Below are positions 10,903 through 22,104 of a stretch of DNA of 34,147 nucleotides, in pieces. Both the position numbers and the translations under genes were made by a program. Each line of letters begins with the position of its first letter. The stretch's first letter is position 1. The notes under the pieces were generated by a model, which saw nothing but the letters and a program-made list of their open reading frames with translations, had not been told where the DNA came from and made no database searches. Source of the stretch: Chromera velia (taxonomy: Eukaryota > Sar > Chromeraceae); NCBI GenBank assembly GCA_018398765.1, contig JAHBMJ010001025.1, positions 2,506-36,652 of the forward strand, read 5' to 3'.

Positions 10903-12052
10903 GCAGTCACGGGCGCTCCTCCCTTCGTATTCACAAGGGGAGGACACAGACACTCACACGCAGTCACGGGCGCTCCTCCCTTCGTATTCACAAGGGGAAG
11001 ACACAGACACTCACACACAGACACGGGCGCTCCTCCCTTCGTATTCATAAGGGGAGGACACAGACACTCTTACGCAGTCACGGGCGCTCCTCCCTTCCTA
11101 TTTACAAGGGGAGGACACAGACACTCTCACGCAGTCACGGGCGCTCCTCCCTTCGTATTCACAAGGGGAGGACACAGATACTCACACGCAGTCACGGGCG
11201 CTCCTCCCTTCCTATTCATAAGGGGAGGACACAGACACTCACACGCAGTCACGGGCGCTCCTCCCTTCGTATTCACAAGAGGAGGACACAGACACTCACA
11301 CGCAGACACGGGCGCTCCTCCCTTCGTATTCATAAGGGGAGGATACAGACACTCACATGCAGTCACGGGTGCTGCTCCCTTCGTATTCATAAGGGGAGGA
11401 CATAGACACTCACACGCAGTCACGGGCGCTCCTCCCTTCGTATTCACAAGGGGAGGACACAGACACTCACACGCAGTCACGGGCGCTCCTCCCTTCGTAT
11501 TCATAAGGGGAAGACACAGACACTCACACACAGACACGGGCGCTCCTCCCTTCGTATTCACAAGGGGAGGACACAGACACTCACACGCAGTCACGGGCGC
11601 TCCTCCCTTCGTATTCACAAGGGGAGGACACAGACACTCACACACAGTCACGGGCGCTCCTCCCTTCGTATTCACAAGGGGAGGACACAGACACTCACAC
11701 ACAGTCACGGGCGCTCCTCCCTTCGTATTCACAAGGGGAGGACACAAACACTCACACGTAGACACGGGCGCTCCTCCCTTCGTATTCACAAAGGGAGGAC
11801 ACAGACACTCACACACAGACACGGGCGCTCCTCCCTTCGTATTCACAAGGGGAGGACACAGACACTCACACGCAGTCACGGGCGCTCCTCCCTTCATATT
11901 CACAAGGGGAGGACACAGACACTCACACGCAGTCACGGGCACTCCTCCCTTCGTATTCACAAGGGGAGGACACAAACACTCACACGCAGACACGGGCGCT
12001 CCTCCCTTCGTATTCACAAGGGGAGGACACAGACACTCATTCGCAGTCACGG
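10903..12052. repeat. 57-bp minisatellite, ~20 units
   Basis: About twenty contiguous units of 57 bases, each carrying GGGCGCTCCTCCCTTCGTAT, with only a few substitutions per unit (GTCACG/GACACG, CACAAG/CATAAG). Since 57 = 3 x 19, one minus-strand frame reads a 19-residue Cys-rich unit (ECLCPPLVNTKGGAPVTAC) for over 300 codons. All three plus frames of the unit are also free of stops, so the long ORF is weak evidence for a protein. Confidence 0.95.
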
Positions 12053-12271
12053 CCATATGCAGAAATCCGCGTAAAAAAAATCTTGCGATACCCACCCAGT
12101 CTGTATATACATGTACGTGCAAATCATGCACATGCTACCTGTATTCTGTTAAGTTTGTTGTATGATTTAATTAGAGTTGACTTTAATTCAAATACTATCC
12201 GGGTGTTAGGGGAGAGGGTTACTCAGGTGGAGGGCTTCCCGTAAGGGAGTCCGTATTCACCCGGGGGCACG
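12053..12271. other. Spacer, nothing recognised
   Basis: Sequence between the minisatellite and a 16-base direct repeat. It includes GTAAGGGAGTCCGTATTCAC, a weak echo of the minisatellite. Confidence 0.4.
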
Positions 12272-13004
12272 CGTTTTTATGCTGCATCCGCCCCTCATAC
12301 ACGGGGACGCGGCATGCATAACAAAAACCTCAATCGAAATCGTTTTTATGCTGCATGGAAGGAATATCAGAAAGCACTTCTCCTGAATGTTACTTCATGG
12401 CAGTCCTCTAAGTGGTTCATGAGGCGCTACATGGACGATCGGACGTTGATGGCTCGTTCTGTTGCTCCCAATTTTCTTGGAAACGATCCTTTTATACTTT
12501 TACTATAGTGCTATAATTTCTACTATGGTATATATGTTTTGGAGAGACAGTGTGGGAAGGAGGTTTTGTCTCTCTCTTTTCACTCTTGAAAGTGTCCCAA
12601 AAGTTGTTTTGTTCTCTCCAAAGAATCCGAATAGATCTGTTTTCTCCCCTTTCGTTGATGAGTCCTTAGAAATTGCATATAACAGTTACCTGTCCTTACA
12701 TTCTTCTATTCATTTATGTCCTTGTTTCATTCATGAGAATGCGTGTGTGGTCAGCCACTTTACGCGTTCAGGTTTGATATGTGGTCACGTTACAAGAATG
12801 TTTTTATCCACAAATCTGCCCACCTGTTTGATAGTAAAGGAGTTGTCATTAATGTTTGTTGAATTGCTGTCTTTGCGATGGCTTTTTAATTTTTTCAAGG
12901 AACAGTATTTGCGTGTTTTCGTCTGTACGGCCAGCACAGATCTGGTTAAAGGATGGTTGAATGAGGTTATGTTTCTTGAGCGCTTTAGGCCAATCATGTA
13001 TTGA
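12272..13004 (+). mobile_element. Possible degraded mobile-element coding fragment
   Basis: An exact 16-base direct repeat (CGTTTTTATGCTGCAT) occurs at 12272-12287 and 12341-12356. Between them, GCGGCATGCATAACAAAAAC is close to 228-247. From 12314 a frame reads AAWKEYQKALLLNVTSWQSS and then WFMRRYMDDRTLMA; after a frame change near 12490 an open frame continues to 13004. RYMDD resembles a reverse-transcriptase YxDD box, but flanking RT motifs are not evident. Base composition is more AT-rich than the host genes. Identity is unproven. Confidence 0.3.
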
Positions 13005-13541
13005 ATGTATTTACATTCGTATGTTTCTTATTTCGATTCTTTTTGTCCTATTGATCTTTGATTGAACCTCTCTTTTACTTAGCATACAGAGCCAGAAGTG
13101 ATAGAAAAAAGACAGTGGCGAGACTAAAGGGGGGGGTCGCACGTGATGTTGTGTGTTGGAATTGCGGTTGCTTGTCTAGTATGTCGGGATTGAGAGTGTG
13201 CGTGTTGATACTACGGCTTGTGCTAGGACGATTTTAAATTATGCGCGCGACCAATCGTTCATGGGGTAGTGTTTGAGTCATACCGAGATTTATTGATTTT
13301 TCGTGCCGTATGTGTATTTGGCATCGAATTGGCATGTGTCCGTCTATCTATACATGCATACTGAGATACAGGCATGTGAGATTTCGAGTAGAAGGACTGC
13401 TCTTCCACTGAACACAGTGCTGCCGCCTACTAGCACAGTGCGGAGACGGTTAGGACATACGTTACAGCTGTCTGAAGTAACGCGAATTCTAAGGTAACAC
13501 TAATAGTGTATGTATCATTGTATCCGTCCAACGTAGAAGGC
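13005..13541. other. Intergenic DNA up to duplication border
   Basis: No gene supported. A 27-base segment at 13514-13540 exactly copies 2232-2258 and abuts the left border of duplication copy 2. Confidence 0.5.
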
Positions 13542-13805
13542 CCCTCCCCACTTCCTGAATGAAAAAATGCGTTATGCGAGTGAGTGCAATATCTTAGGGC
13601 CTCTCGGCTGATCAGCAGAGCTGAGCTGCCCCCCGAAGCGATGCGCCCGCGGAAACAGTCTATACGCAGTAATAATAATCATTGCATGTATCCGTCCAAC
13701 GTAGAAGGCTCAAGCGTCCATCAACACGCTTCGCACCGTGAACAGAAGAAGCCCTTCGCACTGGGAAACGTCTGTAGCGACAACAATTGCCTTGTTGATA
13801 CAACC

Positions 13806-15940
13806 ATGCGTTTCGGTGTTCGGCTACTGGTGGTCTTCTCACTTGCGCAGTTGTTTATCCGTCAAGGTCAGTCATTTTGGAAACTTTTGAGTCTTGCGTC
13901 TGCGCTTTAGATTCGTACCCCTTCTTGACAATCTTGTCATTCATTTCGCTACGTGTTGCAGAAAGTGCGGCGGCACTGTCTGCAGTCGAGGCCAACATAG
14001 AGGGGTTATCTTCTTCTTCCGTCCAGAGTTCTTCGTCCTCGTCTCCCTCGAAGTGCGAGGACAACAGAGACTTCCGAGACTCTCAGGGAGATGACTGCGC
14101 TGCCTATGCAGCAGAGGCGTCTACTTGGTGTGCATCTGCTCTTCTGTATGTGAATGCTGGAGGGTTGGATGCCTCAACAGAGTGCTGTGCCTGTAAACAA
14201 GCAGTGCAGCCGGGAAGCAACAGTGGAGGAGACGGAGGTTCACTGTCTTCGGAGTCGCCCGGAGCGTGCGTGTCCGACTCTGCCTTCAGGGATGCACATG
14301 GAGACGGCTGCAGCTCCTATGAGATGTCCCCTTCATTCTGTCTCCAGGCCGCCGCCTTGGCCAACGAAAGCGGCGAATCTGCAGCGACCAAGTGTTGCGT
14401 CTGCCGCCTCCGTGTGCGAACACTTGAACTGTTGGACCCAGAGGGCAGATGCACAGACGATTTGGAGTTCCGGGACAGCCAGGACGACAGCTGTGAGGGT
14501 TACACTGCGAATCCTGAGTGGTGCACGACCGCAAGCGCGTACAGGAATGCCGAGATGCAGGACGCCTCCGTTGCGTGTTGCGTTTGCCTCCAGGTGGGTA
14601 CGTGCATGGGTGTGCATGAAGAGAAGAGTGCATGGGGCGGCAGCGTCCACTGCATTTCTCTAGAAGTCAATGCACTTTTGTGAAAGGTATTTTGAGTTAC
14701 TGTTTCTGTAAGGGGCGACGCAAACAAAGAGGTGCGGGATTGCATTTGTACGTGTGGAACGGCATGTATGAAGTAAGCGTTTCTTTCCTGACTGCAGTGT
14801 GAAGTGCCGTTCGCAACGTGTCAGAAGCATGCAAAGTTTTTACCAGAACGCGACTGATCGATTGAAAGCGATATATGTTTAGAAGAAATCTCGTTCGCAT
14901 CTCCACTCTGTTCTGTGCAAGAGTCTCACTTGAGAGAAGCTTCCCCTTTTTCCCAGAAACGAGCAGAGCCAGAAGGGCTGGACATCGGAACAGAGACGGC
15001 ACAGACGACAACGCTGCAGTTGGAGGAGAAGGGAGAGCCTCTAGCAGAGAACTCCGAGCCAGCAGATGTGGATGAAGCTGAATCGACAAATTCCGCCTCC
15101 TCCTCTTCCCCCAGTGGACAGAGAGAGGGACAAACAGAGGTGGGAGGTTCGCTTCCTTCGTCCTCTTCCCTCAGGGGAACGGGAGGGGGGGGGGGAGGGG
15201 GGGCTGTGTCCGACTCGGAGTCCTCCTCCGACTCCAACTCCGGGAGCGTTCTTGCGTTCCTCAATTCTCTGACGGCGCTTCCACCCTCGTCAGAAGATGC
15301 AGAGGCGCCCCCCCCCTCCCTTTTGAGCAGTCTGATCATGGGAGAAGACACGAAGATGCCGCCATCGGAGGAGGCAGAGGCAGAGAGGGAAAGAGGGACC
15401 CCCTCTCCCTCTGAGGGTGTCAGCACTCAAGTGGAAGGGAGAGAGGAAGAGGACCCCCCCTTGTCCACTGCAGACACGACCACGACCGAACATTCTTCTT
15501 CTTCTGAATCTGAATCTGATGCGACCCCCACGCCGACGGAGGAGACGGGGGAGATACAGACTCTTCAAGAGACAGAAGGAAACAGGGGGGGGGAAGAGAG
15601 GGAGACAAGGCTTCAGACTTTATTTGGAGATAAGGAGGAAGAAGAAGGAGAGGAGAGGGAAGACGAGGAGCAGGAGGAGGAGGAAGAAGAACAAGAAGAA
15701 GAAGAAGAAAGGGGGGGTCTCAAATTTGGGGCATTTGGGCAGAGGCTGAGGGACAGACGGGGGGAAGAATCTCCTGACACCGAGGAAGAAGAGGAAGAGG
15801 AAGATGGAGGGTTCTTCACCAGGCTGAGGAAGGCATTTAGAGGAGAGGAGACGGAAACATCGGCAGACGAGAATGAGAATGAAAAGGACGCGACAATGGG
15901 AGTACCACCGCCAACAGAAGAGGCTTTGTCAGTCTGTCAG
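13806..15940 (+). CDS. Secreted protein: three six-Cys repeats plus acidic Ser/Glu-rich segment
   Basis: Exon 1 (13806-13866) encodes a 20-residue signal peptide with a hydrophobic core; donor GTCAGT. Exon 2 (13962-14593) restores frame. It encodes a Ser-rich linker, then three repeats of about 47 residues, each with six cysteines spaced as C...FRD..GD.C..Y......C...CC.C. They begin near CEDNRDFRDSQGDDC, CVSDSAFRDAHGDGC and CTDDLEFRDSQDDSC. Exon 2 ends at donor CAG|GTGGGT in phase 0. The next open segment has no upstream Met, so it must be spliced on. A phase-0 acceptor at 14923 is possible, but an intermediate exon after CTGACTGCAG (14797) is not excluded. This exon is Ser/Pro/Thr and then Glu-rich and runs into the (GTCA)n array. 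The six-Cys repeats are likely extracellular disulphide domains; I cannot name the family. It probably continues into the cyclophilin exons from 16568. Confidence 0.7.
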
Positions 15941-15955
15941 TCAGTCAGCCAGTCA

Positions 15956-15987
<32 letters not shown>

Positions 15988-16361
15988 AGTGAGGCAGGCA
16001 GTCAGTCAGTCAGTCAGTGAGTCAGTCAGTGAGTCAGTGAGTCAGTGAGTCAGTGAGTCAGTGAGTCAGTGAGTGAGTCAGTCAGTAAGTCAGTCAGTCA
16101 GTGAGTCAGTCAGTCAGTCAGTCAGTCAGTCAGTCAGTCAGTGAATCAGTCTGTCAGTCAGTCAGTCAGTCAGTCAGTGAGTCAGTGAGTCAGTGAGTCA
16201 GTGAGTCAGTGAGTCAGTGAGTGAAGGAGTCAGTGAGTCAGTAAGTGAGTGAGTCAGTAAGTCAGACAGTCAGTCAGTCAGTCAGTCAGTGAGTCAGTCA
16301 GTGAGTCAGTCAGTGAGTCAGTGAGTCAGTCAGTCAGTGAATCAGTCAGTCAGTCAGCCAG
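15928..16361 (+). repeat. (GTCA/GTGA)n microsatellite array, ~430 bp
   Basis: Counterpart of the array at 4448-5248, about half as long. It lies between the acidic exon and the first cyclophilin exon. It contains many copies of GTCAGT and GTGAGT (5' splice-site like) and CAG (3' splice-site like). A CTTCTTCTTTTCC pyrimidine stretch follows it. Confidence 0.95.
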
Positions 16362-16567
16362 GCACTCTTCTTCTTTTCCTTTTTGTTCTTTCTTCTTCCT
16401 CTGAGAACCAAAAGGGATCACAGAGATCCGCCCCCCTCAATTTTCTAAACCGGCACGCGACTTCTCCTCGGTACTCCCACCCGTAGGTAGGCGTGGCTCT
16501 ACCAGATGCAACCTCTTGTCACTTGCATACACCCATCCATGCATACACTTACTTTATGACCATGCAG

Positions 16568-19150
16568 CGTAGACGGATCGACAGGCTCTTCTGAGGTTCC
16601 CTCCCGCGTTTACTTTGACGTCAGCATAGACGGAGAGGAGACGGGGAGGCTTGTGTTCAAACTCTTCTCAGACGTCCTGCCTCGGACTACACGGAATTTT
16701 GGGGAACTGTGCAGGGGGACCACACCGAATCCTGAAGGTTCGTGCTTGCATTGGTTTGGCTGGACGATTTGGCTTGGCTGCATCGGGTCTTCCTTCTGAA
16801 AGAAAGTCCGCATGGGCTCCTCGAGCGTGCAGATGCGAATGGCCGCTGGACACTGGATATTCATGAAATCGTTTTCGTACAGGAATAAAACATACCCCGA
16901 GGCTTCCAACTATTTCCCTGTGGGACTTGCGGCACGGCTCTCTTTGTTTCTGTCAAACCTGTTCGTTCGTGGCATGCATGCTTGAGTTCGGACACATCAG
17001 TCGATGCTTCATTTCCTTTAATTAATTCCCTCTTTTTTTTTTACATGCTCATGTGCGAGAGAGGAGATCTATTGTTGTGCGTTCCATTCACGTTTCTAGC
17101 TTCCCCGGTGCTCCTCCCTCCCTGCTTTTTGTCATTTCCAACGAACTGCAGACCCCACAAAGACACTGGCGTACGAGGGCAGCGGGTTTCACAGAATCAT
17201 TCCGGACTTTATGGCACAGGTGCGTTGAAAGAGAAGAGAAGGAAAGAGAGAGTGACTGAAAGGCGGCTTCCTCGATGGTTGCTTCTTTCCTTCCTTCCTT
17301 CTTTCCTTCCTTTGTCGGTTTGAGAAATATCGTCTGGATGCGTGAAGCTGGCCTGCCTAAGGGAAGAAGCTGGCCTGCCTAAGGGAAGAAGCTAGAGACG
17401 TCCGTAGTCATGCAGTCAGGGAGGCATCCACAGCATCTGAAGCGTAGAGGAGGCATCCATCCATCCACCCATCCATCATGCCGACTCTCCTCCGTGGACA
17501 CACTGGTGATTGCTTTGCGTTCCTTTTGAGTGGTTTGAGGAAATGAAGTGTATCTCTCCTACTTTTGTGTTTACTCCTCACCTCTTNCCCTCTCTCTCTC
17601 TCTCTTTTCCTCTTTCTTCTTCTCCTTTGTCTTCTTTGTTCTGTATTTATGCCTACCCGTTTGGATACAATCACCCAGGAGCTCTCTTTTCTTTTCTTTT
17701 TTTTACGTTTTTCCTTTCCTGAATGTTGAGGCGGATCTTCGACTGTCCATTTCGCACTTCCTTCTTTGCTGTTCCACACTGTCAGTGCAACCCCATCAAT
17801 TGAGTCAATGATCGCGGGAGTGTGATCCGATCAGTTTGTTCTCACTCAGAGCCTTGCATGCATCTATGCCCCTACTTACACTTGGAATTTGACACGTACA
17901 TGCAGAGAGAGAGACTTCCATGACCAGCTCGACTGCCTGCAGGGGCTGTGTCATGCATCCATCCATCCATCCATCCATTCATCCACTCTTCTCTCTCGTG
18001 CAACCCGCACGGGAGAGAAAAGGACCTTAACGCATAAGAAGAATCTGGGGCTGAAACGGAAAGTGCAGAAAGCAATTTGTGAATACGTGCACGGTCGACC
18101 GACGGCCTGCCTTCCTATCTGCCTCTCTGCCTGCCTGTCTGCCTGCAGGGAGGAGACTTCACGAATCACGACGGCACGGGGGGTCTGTCCATCTTCGGGC
18201 CCCGCTTTGAGGACGAGGGCTTCCCCGTCAAGCACACCAAGAGGGGAATGCTCTCTATGGCAAATGCAGGTAGGTGGGTGGGTGGGTGCGCGGGGACAAT
18301 CTACCTGCAGGAAGGACAGCGCCTTCCTTTGGAGGCTCATATTAATAGAATGTTGTGCAGCAAGCATGATTGTGCGCATCAGTCAATCGAATGGAATATG
18401 TACAGACAGACCTTACAGAGCCAAGAGCTGACACACTCAGTCACGCTTCCCTCCAAAGCATCATGCGACGAATGGTCTGGACACCCACCGGGGGTCCAAA
18501 ATGCTTAACACATGTCGAATGAATAAATGTCCGAAGAACAGAAAAGGAGGGGGGGTGGAGGAGCCACATGCATACAGGCACACAGGCAGGCAGGCAGGGA
18601 GGGAGGAGAAAGCACTTCCTGAGGGGGGAGGCCTTGCTGCTCTCTCTGCACTTTCTGTGCTGATGCTGCTGAGTCAATCACTCCACTTGGGTGTTCATTG
18701 TGGTACTTGGGTGCTCTTTTCTGAATCATTTTGTGTTCGACTGATTCATGACTGTGGATTTCTGTACAGGTAGATGGATTCCATCGATGGCTCTCTCTAT
18801 CTATCTGCGTTGATTGATTGAATGAATATTCGTGTTTGAAGGTCCCGATACAAACGGGAGTCAGTTCTTCATCACCTTCGTTCCTCTTGCTTACCTGGAC
18901 GGGAAGCATGTGGTGTTTGGGGAGGTAGAGGAGGGGTGGGAGGTGCTGGAGGCTCTTGAAAGACTTGGAACGAGGGGAGGGAGGCCAAAGAAAACGGTCA
19001 GCCTGAGGCGTTTTCTCGAGGTCTTTTTCTGGTGCTGCGTCCTCGATGCTTTCGCTTTTTCTTCTTTCTTCCTTCCTTCCTTCCTTCCTTCCTTTCATTT
19101 ATTCTTTCTCTCTTTCTTTCTTTCTTTCTTCCTTACTTTTTTCCTTTCTT

Positions 19151-19195
<45 letters not shown>

Positions 19196-19715
19196 CAGTG
19201 CCTTTTTTTTCGCTTCGTTTCTGCCTTTCTCCATTTCTTCTTCTTCTTCTTCTTCTTATCTCTTTGTATTTTGCCTCTTTCTGTCCCTTTTTCTCTTCCT
19301 CTTTCTTCCTCTTTGTATTGGTTTTTCTATCTGTCTATCAATATGTCAACCCTCCGTCTGTCAGTCTGTAAACTTCCCTATGTTTGTCTATCTGTCTCTT
19401 CCTCTCTTTTTCGCGTTTTTTTCTTTAGTCGACACTTTGCTTTTTTTTCGTCTGTACTGGAGGATGCCTAAAAGACACACGGAGATACACGAATGTACTT
19501 TCTCTCTGTCTCTGTCACTGTCAGTCTGTCTGCCTCTTCCTTTTCTGTCTGCATGTGCGCATGTCTGTCCTTCCATTCAGTCGGGCGTTTTGGAAGATCA
19601 ATGCAAGCAAGCCTTTGATGGTGTGCGTAATATATCGATGCATATGTATGTATTCCGAATTTGTTGGATGCAGGCAGAGATCACAACCGCGGGTGTACTC
19701 GCTTCATCGACTTGA
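16568..19715 (+). CDS. Cyclophilin-type peptidyl-prolyl cis-trans isomerase domain (five exons)
   Basis: Exons 16568-16737, 17152-17219, 18149-18269, 18842-18996 and 19674-19715 join in consistent phases into a full cyclophilin domain of about 180 residues, ending [11 protein letters not shown]-stop. Landmarks in order: [73 protein letters not shown]. By analogy with human CypA, the catalytic Arg (FHR), Phe (PDF), Met-Gln, Gln-Phe-Phe and His (GKH) are present. The residue equivalent to Trp121 is Tyr (codon 18892-18894). The first exon needs two bases from an upstream exon and has no Met, so the domain must be the C-terminal part of a longer protein. The nearest candidate upstream is the signal peptide/Cys-rich/acidic coding region at 13806-15940, which would place the enzyme in the secretory pathway. 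No ER-retention tail is seen. Confidence 0.87.
17445..18148 (+). other. Long cyclophilin intron with microsatellites
   Basis: Within the intron between exons ending 17219 and starting 18149. It holds (ATCC)n tracts (17455-17480, 17957-17985), a CT-rich tract with one unresolved base at 17587, and a TGCC-rich pyrimidine tract leading to the CTGCAG acceptor. No separate gene is supported. Confidence 0.7.
18997..19673 (+). other. Last cyclophilin intron, pyrimidine-rich
   Basis: Begins GTCAGC and ends GGATGCAG. Nearly the whole plus strand from 19060 to 19440 is TTCC, CT and TTC microsatellite, giving long Phe/Ser/Leu ORFs that are not coding. Confidence 0.75.
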
Positions 19716-20169
19716 GCTAGCGCAGCGTTTCTTGAGTCTTAATATTAAGGAAAACATCCCTGGCCAAATCAGAGCAGTTCCCGCGACTTGCCACGTATAC
19801 TGCTTCATGTATGAAACGATATCACTTTTTGAGCATCTAAGCTGGTGCAACACTAGTAAATTAAATACAATATGTTAATTCATTTTCTATGCAGAAGCTA
19901 TATAGATATAGTCAAAAGAACTGTTAATTTTCTATTTAGAAAGTTGAATTGCATATGTATACTTATTTTTTTTACCGATTTTTTATAGAAGCTTCATGGA
20001 GACTCAGAAGATGCAATGTCTGACTCTCGGTTTGACTTAATTAGTGGGATACAGATCTATTCTATTATATCAAAGCACCAAATAGAGGTTAATGTTTATT
20101 TAAGCCATACGCATAATAGGTTTGCAGATTCTGTGAAAGCACCGTGATGTCTGTTCTACTTCAACTTTT
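19716..20169. other. AT-rich intergenic DNA
   Basis: 3' flank of the cyclophilin gene, then AT-rich DNA leading into the truncated LINE. No feature is recognised. Confidence 0.5.
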
Positions 20170-21747
20170 TTACATGAATTATTAAAATTGTACGAAGTGC
20201 GGTATAACCTCGAACCTGTCCTCTTTGATAACTGTATCTTAGGCAGTCTGAGGTATGCGGATGATCTCTGTTTCCTTGCTCATTCTATCTCGGATCTGCA
20301 AAAGAAGTTCTCAGCCTTGGAAGGGTATTGCAAGGAATGGGAATTGACTATAAACTTAAAAAAAACGAAAATCTTGCGTCTGTCTGCCTTGGCTCTGGGG
20401 CAGTCTGCAGGTAGAGTCATGTATGGTGGGAGGGAAGTTGAATGGACATCCGAATACAAATATCTGGGGTATGTCTTCTTTGAAGGGGGGTGCTTGAACA
20501 AGATAATTGAGTCCCGTATTGCTTCTGCTTCGCGAGCTCTGGGAGGGGTAATTAGGTTGATTGTGAGCATGGGCCTGCTCAGCATTAATGCGCAGATAAC
20601 AGTCTTTAGAGCCTGCTGGACCCCCGTAGTGCTCTACTACCTTGAATGTCTGCCAGTATGGGATGTAGACCTGCCCACTCTTGATGCTTTGCAGCTTTGG
20701 TCTGCTCGCAGCCTCCATCTGCCCTCTCTTTACATCTTTGGTCTTCTTCCCTGCAAAGCCCTTCTCTGCTCCCATGTGACTGACTGGTGGCACTCTCTTT
20801 CCATCACAACATATACTATTCCTACAGCCATGTTGCATGCCTGGAAGAATAACTGTTGTCAACAATTCATAAGGTCTATAGACAGGCTGCTTCGTTAGGC
20901 TAATTTGATTTCTGTCCGCTCGCTGAGGGTCGAGCCCGATCTGTCTTCCCAACACGGGCAAGATGGTCGTAGGGCATAGGGCACCAGCTCACTTTTCTTC
21001 AAGGGCAAAGTGAGACAGACAGTTGCAAAGGAATACATCAAGGCTTCTAAGGATGATGGACAATCTTCTTCTCACTTTCCTCTCCTAAGGCTTGCTAGAC
21101 TCACCCCTTTGCAGCGCAACTTCCCGTCTTCCCGCCGTATGGTTATCTTTCTCCTCTGTAGCAAGTCGTCCTCCAGTGTTCCTTCCGTCTCTGCCCTTCC
21201 CCGTTCTGCCGTGTTGGTTACAGATGGTTCAATCTTTTCTTTTTTGCGCATGCTGACAGACAACCCGATGGGTGGATAAGGTGGGCTGCCTGTTGGTTGC
21301 TCTGATAGAAAGCTATGTACCTACTACCTATAAAACCTATTACCAGTGTATAGATGATTTTATTCATCGGTTCAGAGTCTCTGTCTGCCCCCGATAGACT
21401 GCTGAATAAGGCTTTTTATAGTCTAGTTTTATAGTGGTTGGCATTAATTCAATCAGACCGCTTTACTTGTTATGGCTCACCCTTTGCATCCACCGCCTTT
21501 TCTAATCTAGGGGTTCGTAAGTTCATCACATCACTCTTGCGTTCTCAACCCTCTCTCTTCTTTATGATTTCTTGTCATATTGCAGTAAGTGATTAATCAG
21601 ATTAAGTTCAAATAACTGTCGTCCATATTTGTCCACTTAGCTTGTAGCTGGCACAATTGAACACTGCAGACCCATGCATATATGTGCCGCCCGGGAGTTC
21701 TAACTCCACCTAGGGTTTAGCATTAATCATCATCATCATCAATCATT
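20170..21747 (+). mobile_element. 5'-truncated LINE, reverse transcriptase C-terminal half
   Basis: Frame 20188-20898 encodes the RT catalytic box LRYADDLCFLAHS, followed by LTINLKKTKILRLS and EYKYLGYVFFEGG, as in non-LTR retrotransposon RTs. The remainder is a thumb-like region (FRACWTPVVLYYLECLPVWD). Everything N-terminal to the YADD box is missing. The frame stops at 20898. Downstream coding remnants (for example 21010-21279) are in another frame. The element appears to end in a short (ATC)n run at 21728-21742. The C-terminal half resembles the minus-strand element at 24-25 kb but is clearly diverged. It is not functional. Confidence 0.8.
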
Positions 21748-22104
21748 AATAGAGACTGCTTCAGACCTTTTGTCTAGCCCTTTGTAGCCCCTTGCCTCCC
21801 GGTACCCCTCGGTTCCGGCCGCGAATGCTTTAGGTGCCTGTTAACCTATGCTAAGCTCCACCCCCCGCCCCTTTACACCCCCTTCCCCATACCCACCCAG
21901 TAGGTACCGGTAGGATCTCGTACTAGTCTAATATGTATACTCTTATCAAAACAAAAGTCTCTCTGACGCCAAACGCTAGACGCCTTATACAGGCCGATAT
22001 GGTGATAATGAATGATGAAAAATACGTATAAATGGGTAAAAGCTTTAGACTGCTTATGATCAATAACTACGGGGCAATCACTTAAACTAGCACTTAAATA
22101 TTAC
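21748..22104. other. Intergenic DNA between LINE and foldback
   Basis: GC-rich at first (21780-21910), then AT-rich. No gene is supported. Confidence 0.45.

Larger units (their letters stand above)
13542..17444 (+). repeat. Segmental duplication, copy 2 (partner 2090-6359)
   Basis: About 3.9 kb in direct orientation, offset about 11.45 kb from copy 1. Identity continues through introns, so the duplication is DNA-level and fairly recent. Copy 2 also has a 26-base local tandem duplication (CTGGCCTGCCTAAGGGAAGA repeated at 17346-17397) absent from copy 1. Homology stops inside a cyclophilin intron; the remaining exons follow in unique DNA to 19715, so copy 2 is likely the parental locus. Confidence 0.92.

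Noticed and set aside
10903-12052. CRISPR array
   Set aside because: Units are contiguous with no unique spacers, and the host is an intron-containing eukaryote.
11127-12131. 334-residue Cys-rich ORF on minus as a firm gene
   Set aside because: The 57-bp unit is stop-free in four of six frames, so ORF length alone is not evidence. Kept as a repeat and a finding only.
12314-12508. Reverse transcriptase call based on RYMDD
   Set aside because: A single five-residue match with no flanking RT motifs and a frame break just after it; left as a low-confidence mobile fragment.
19032-19715. Two ORFs of 140-227 residues rich in Phe/Leu/Ser
   Set aside because: They lie in a pyrimidine microsatellite intron. 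Only the last 14 codons of one, after the GGATGCAG acceptor, are the true cyclophilin end exon.
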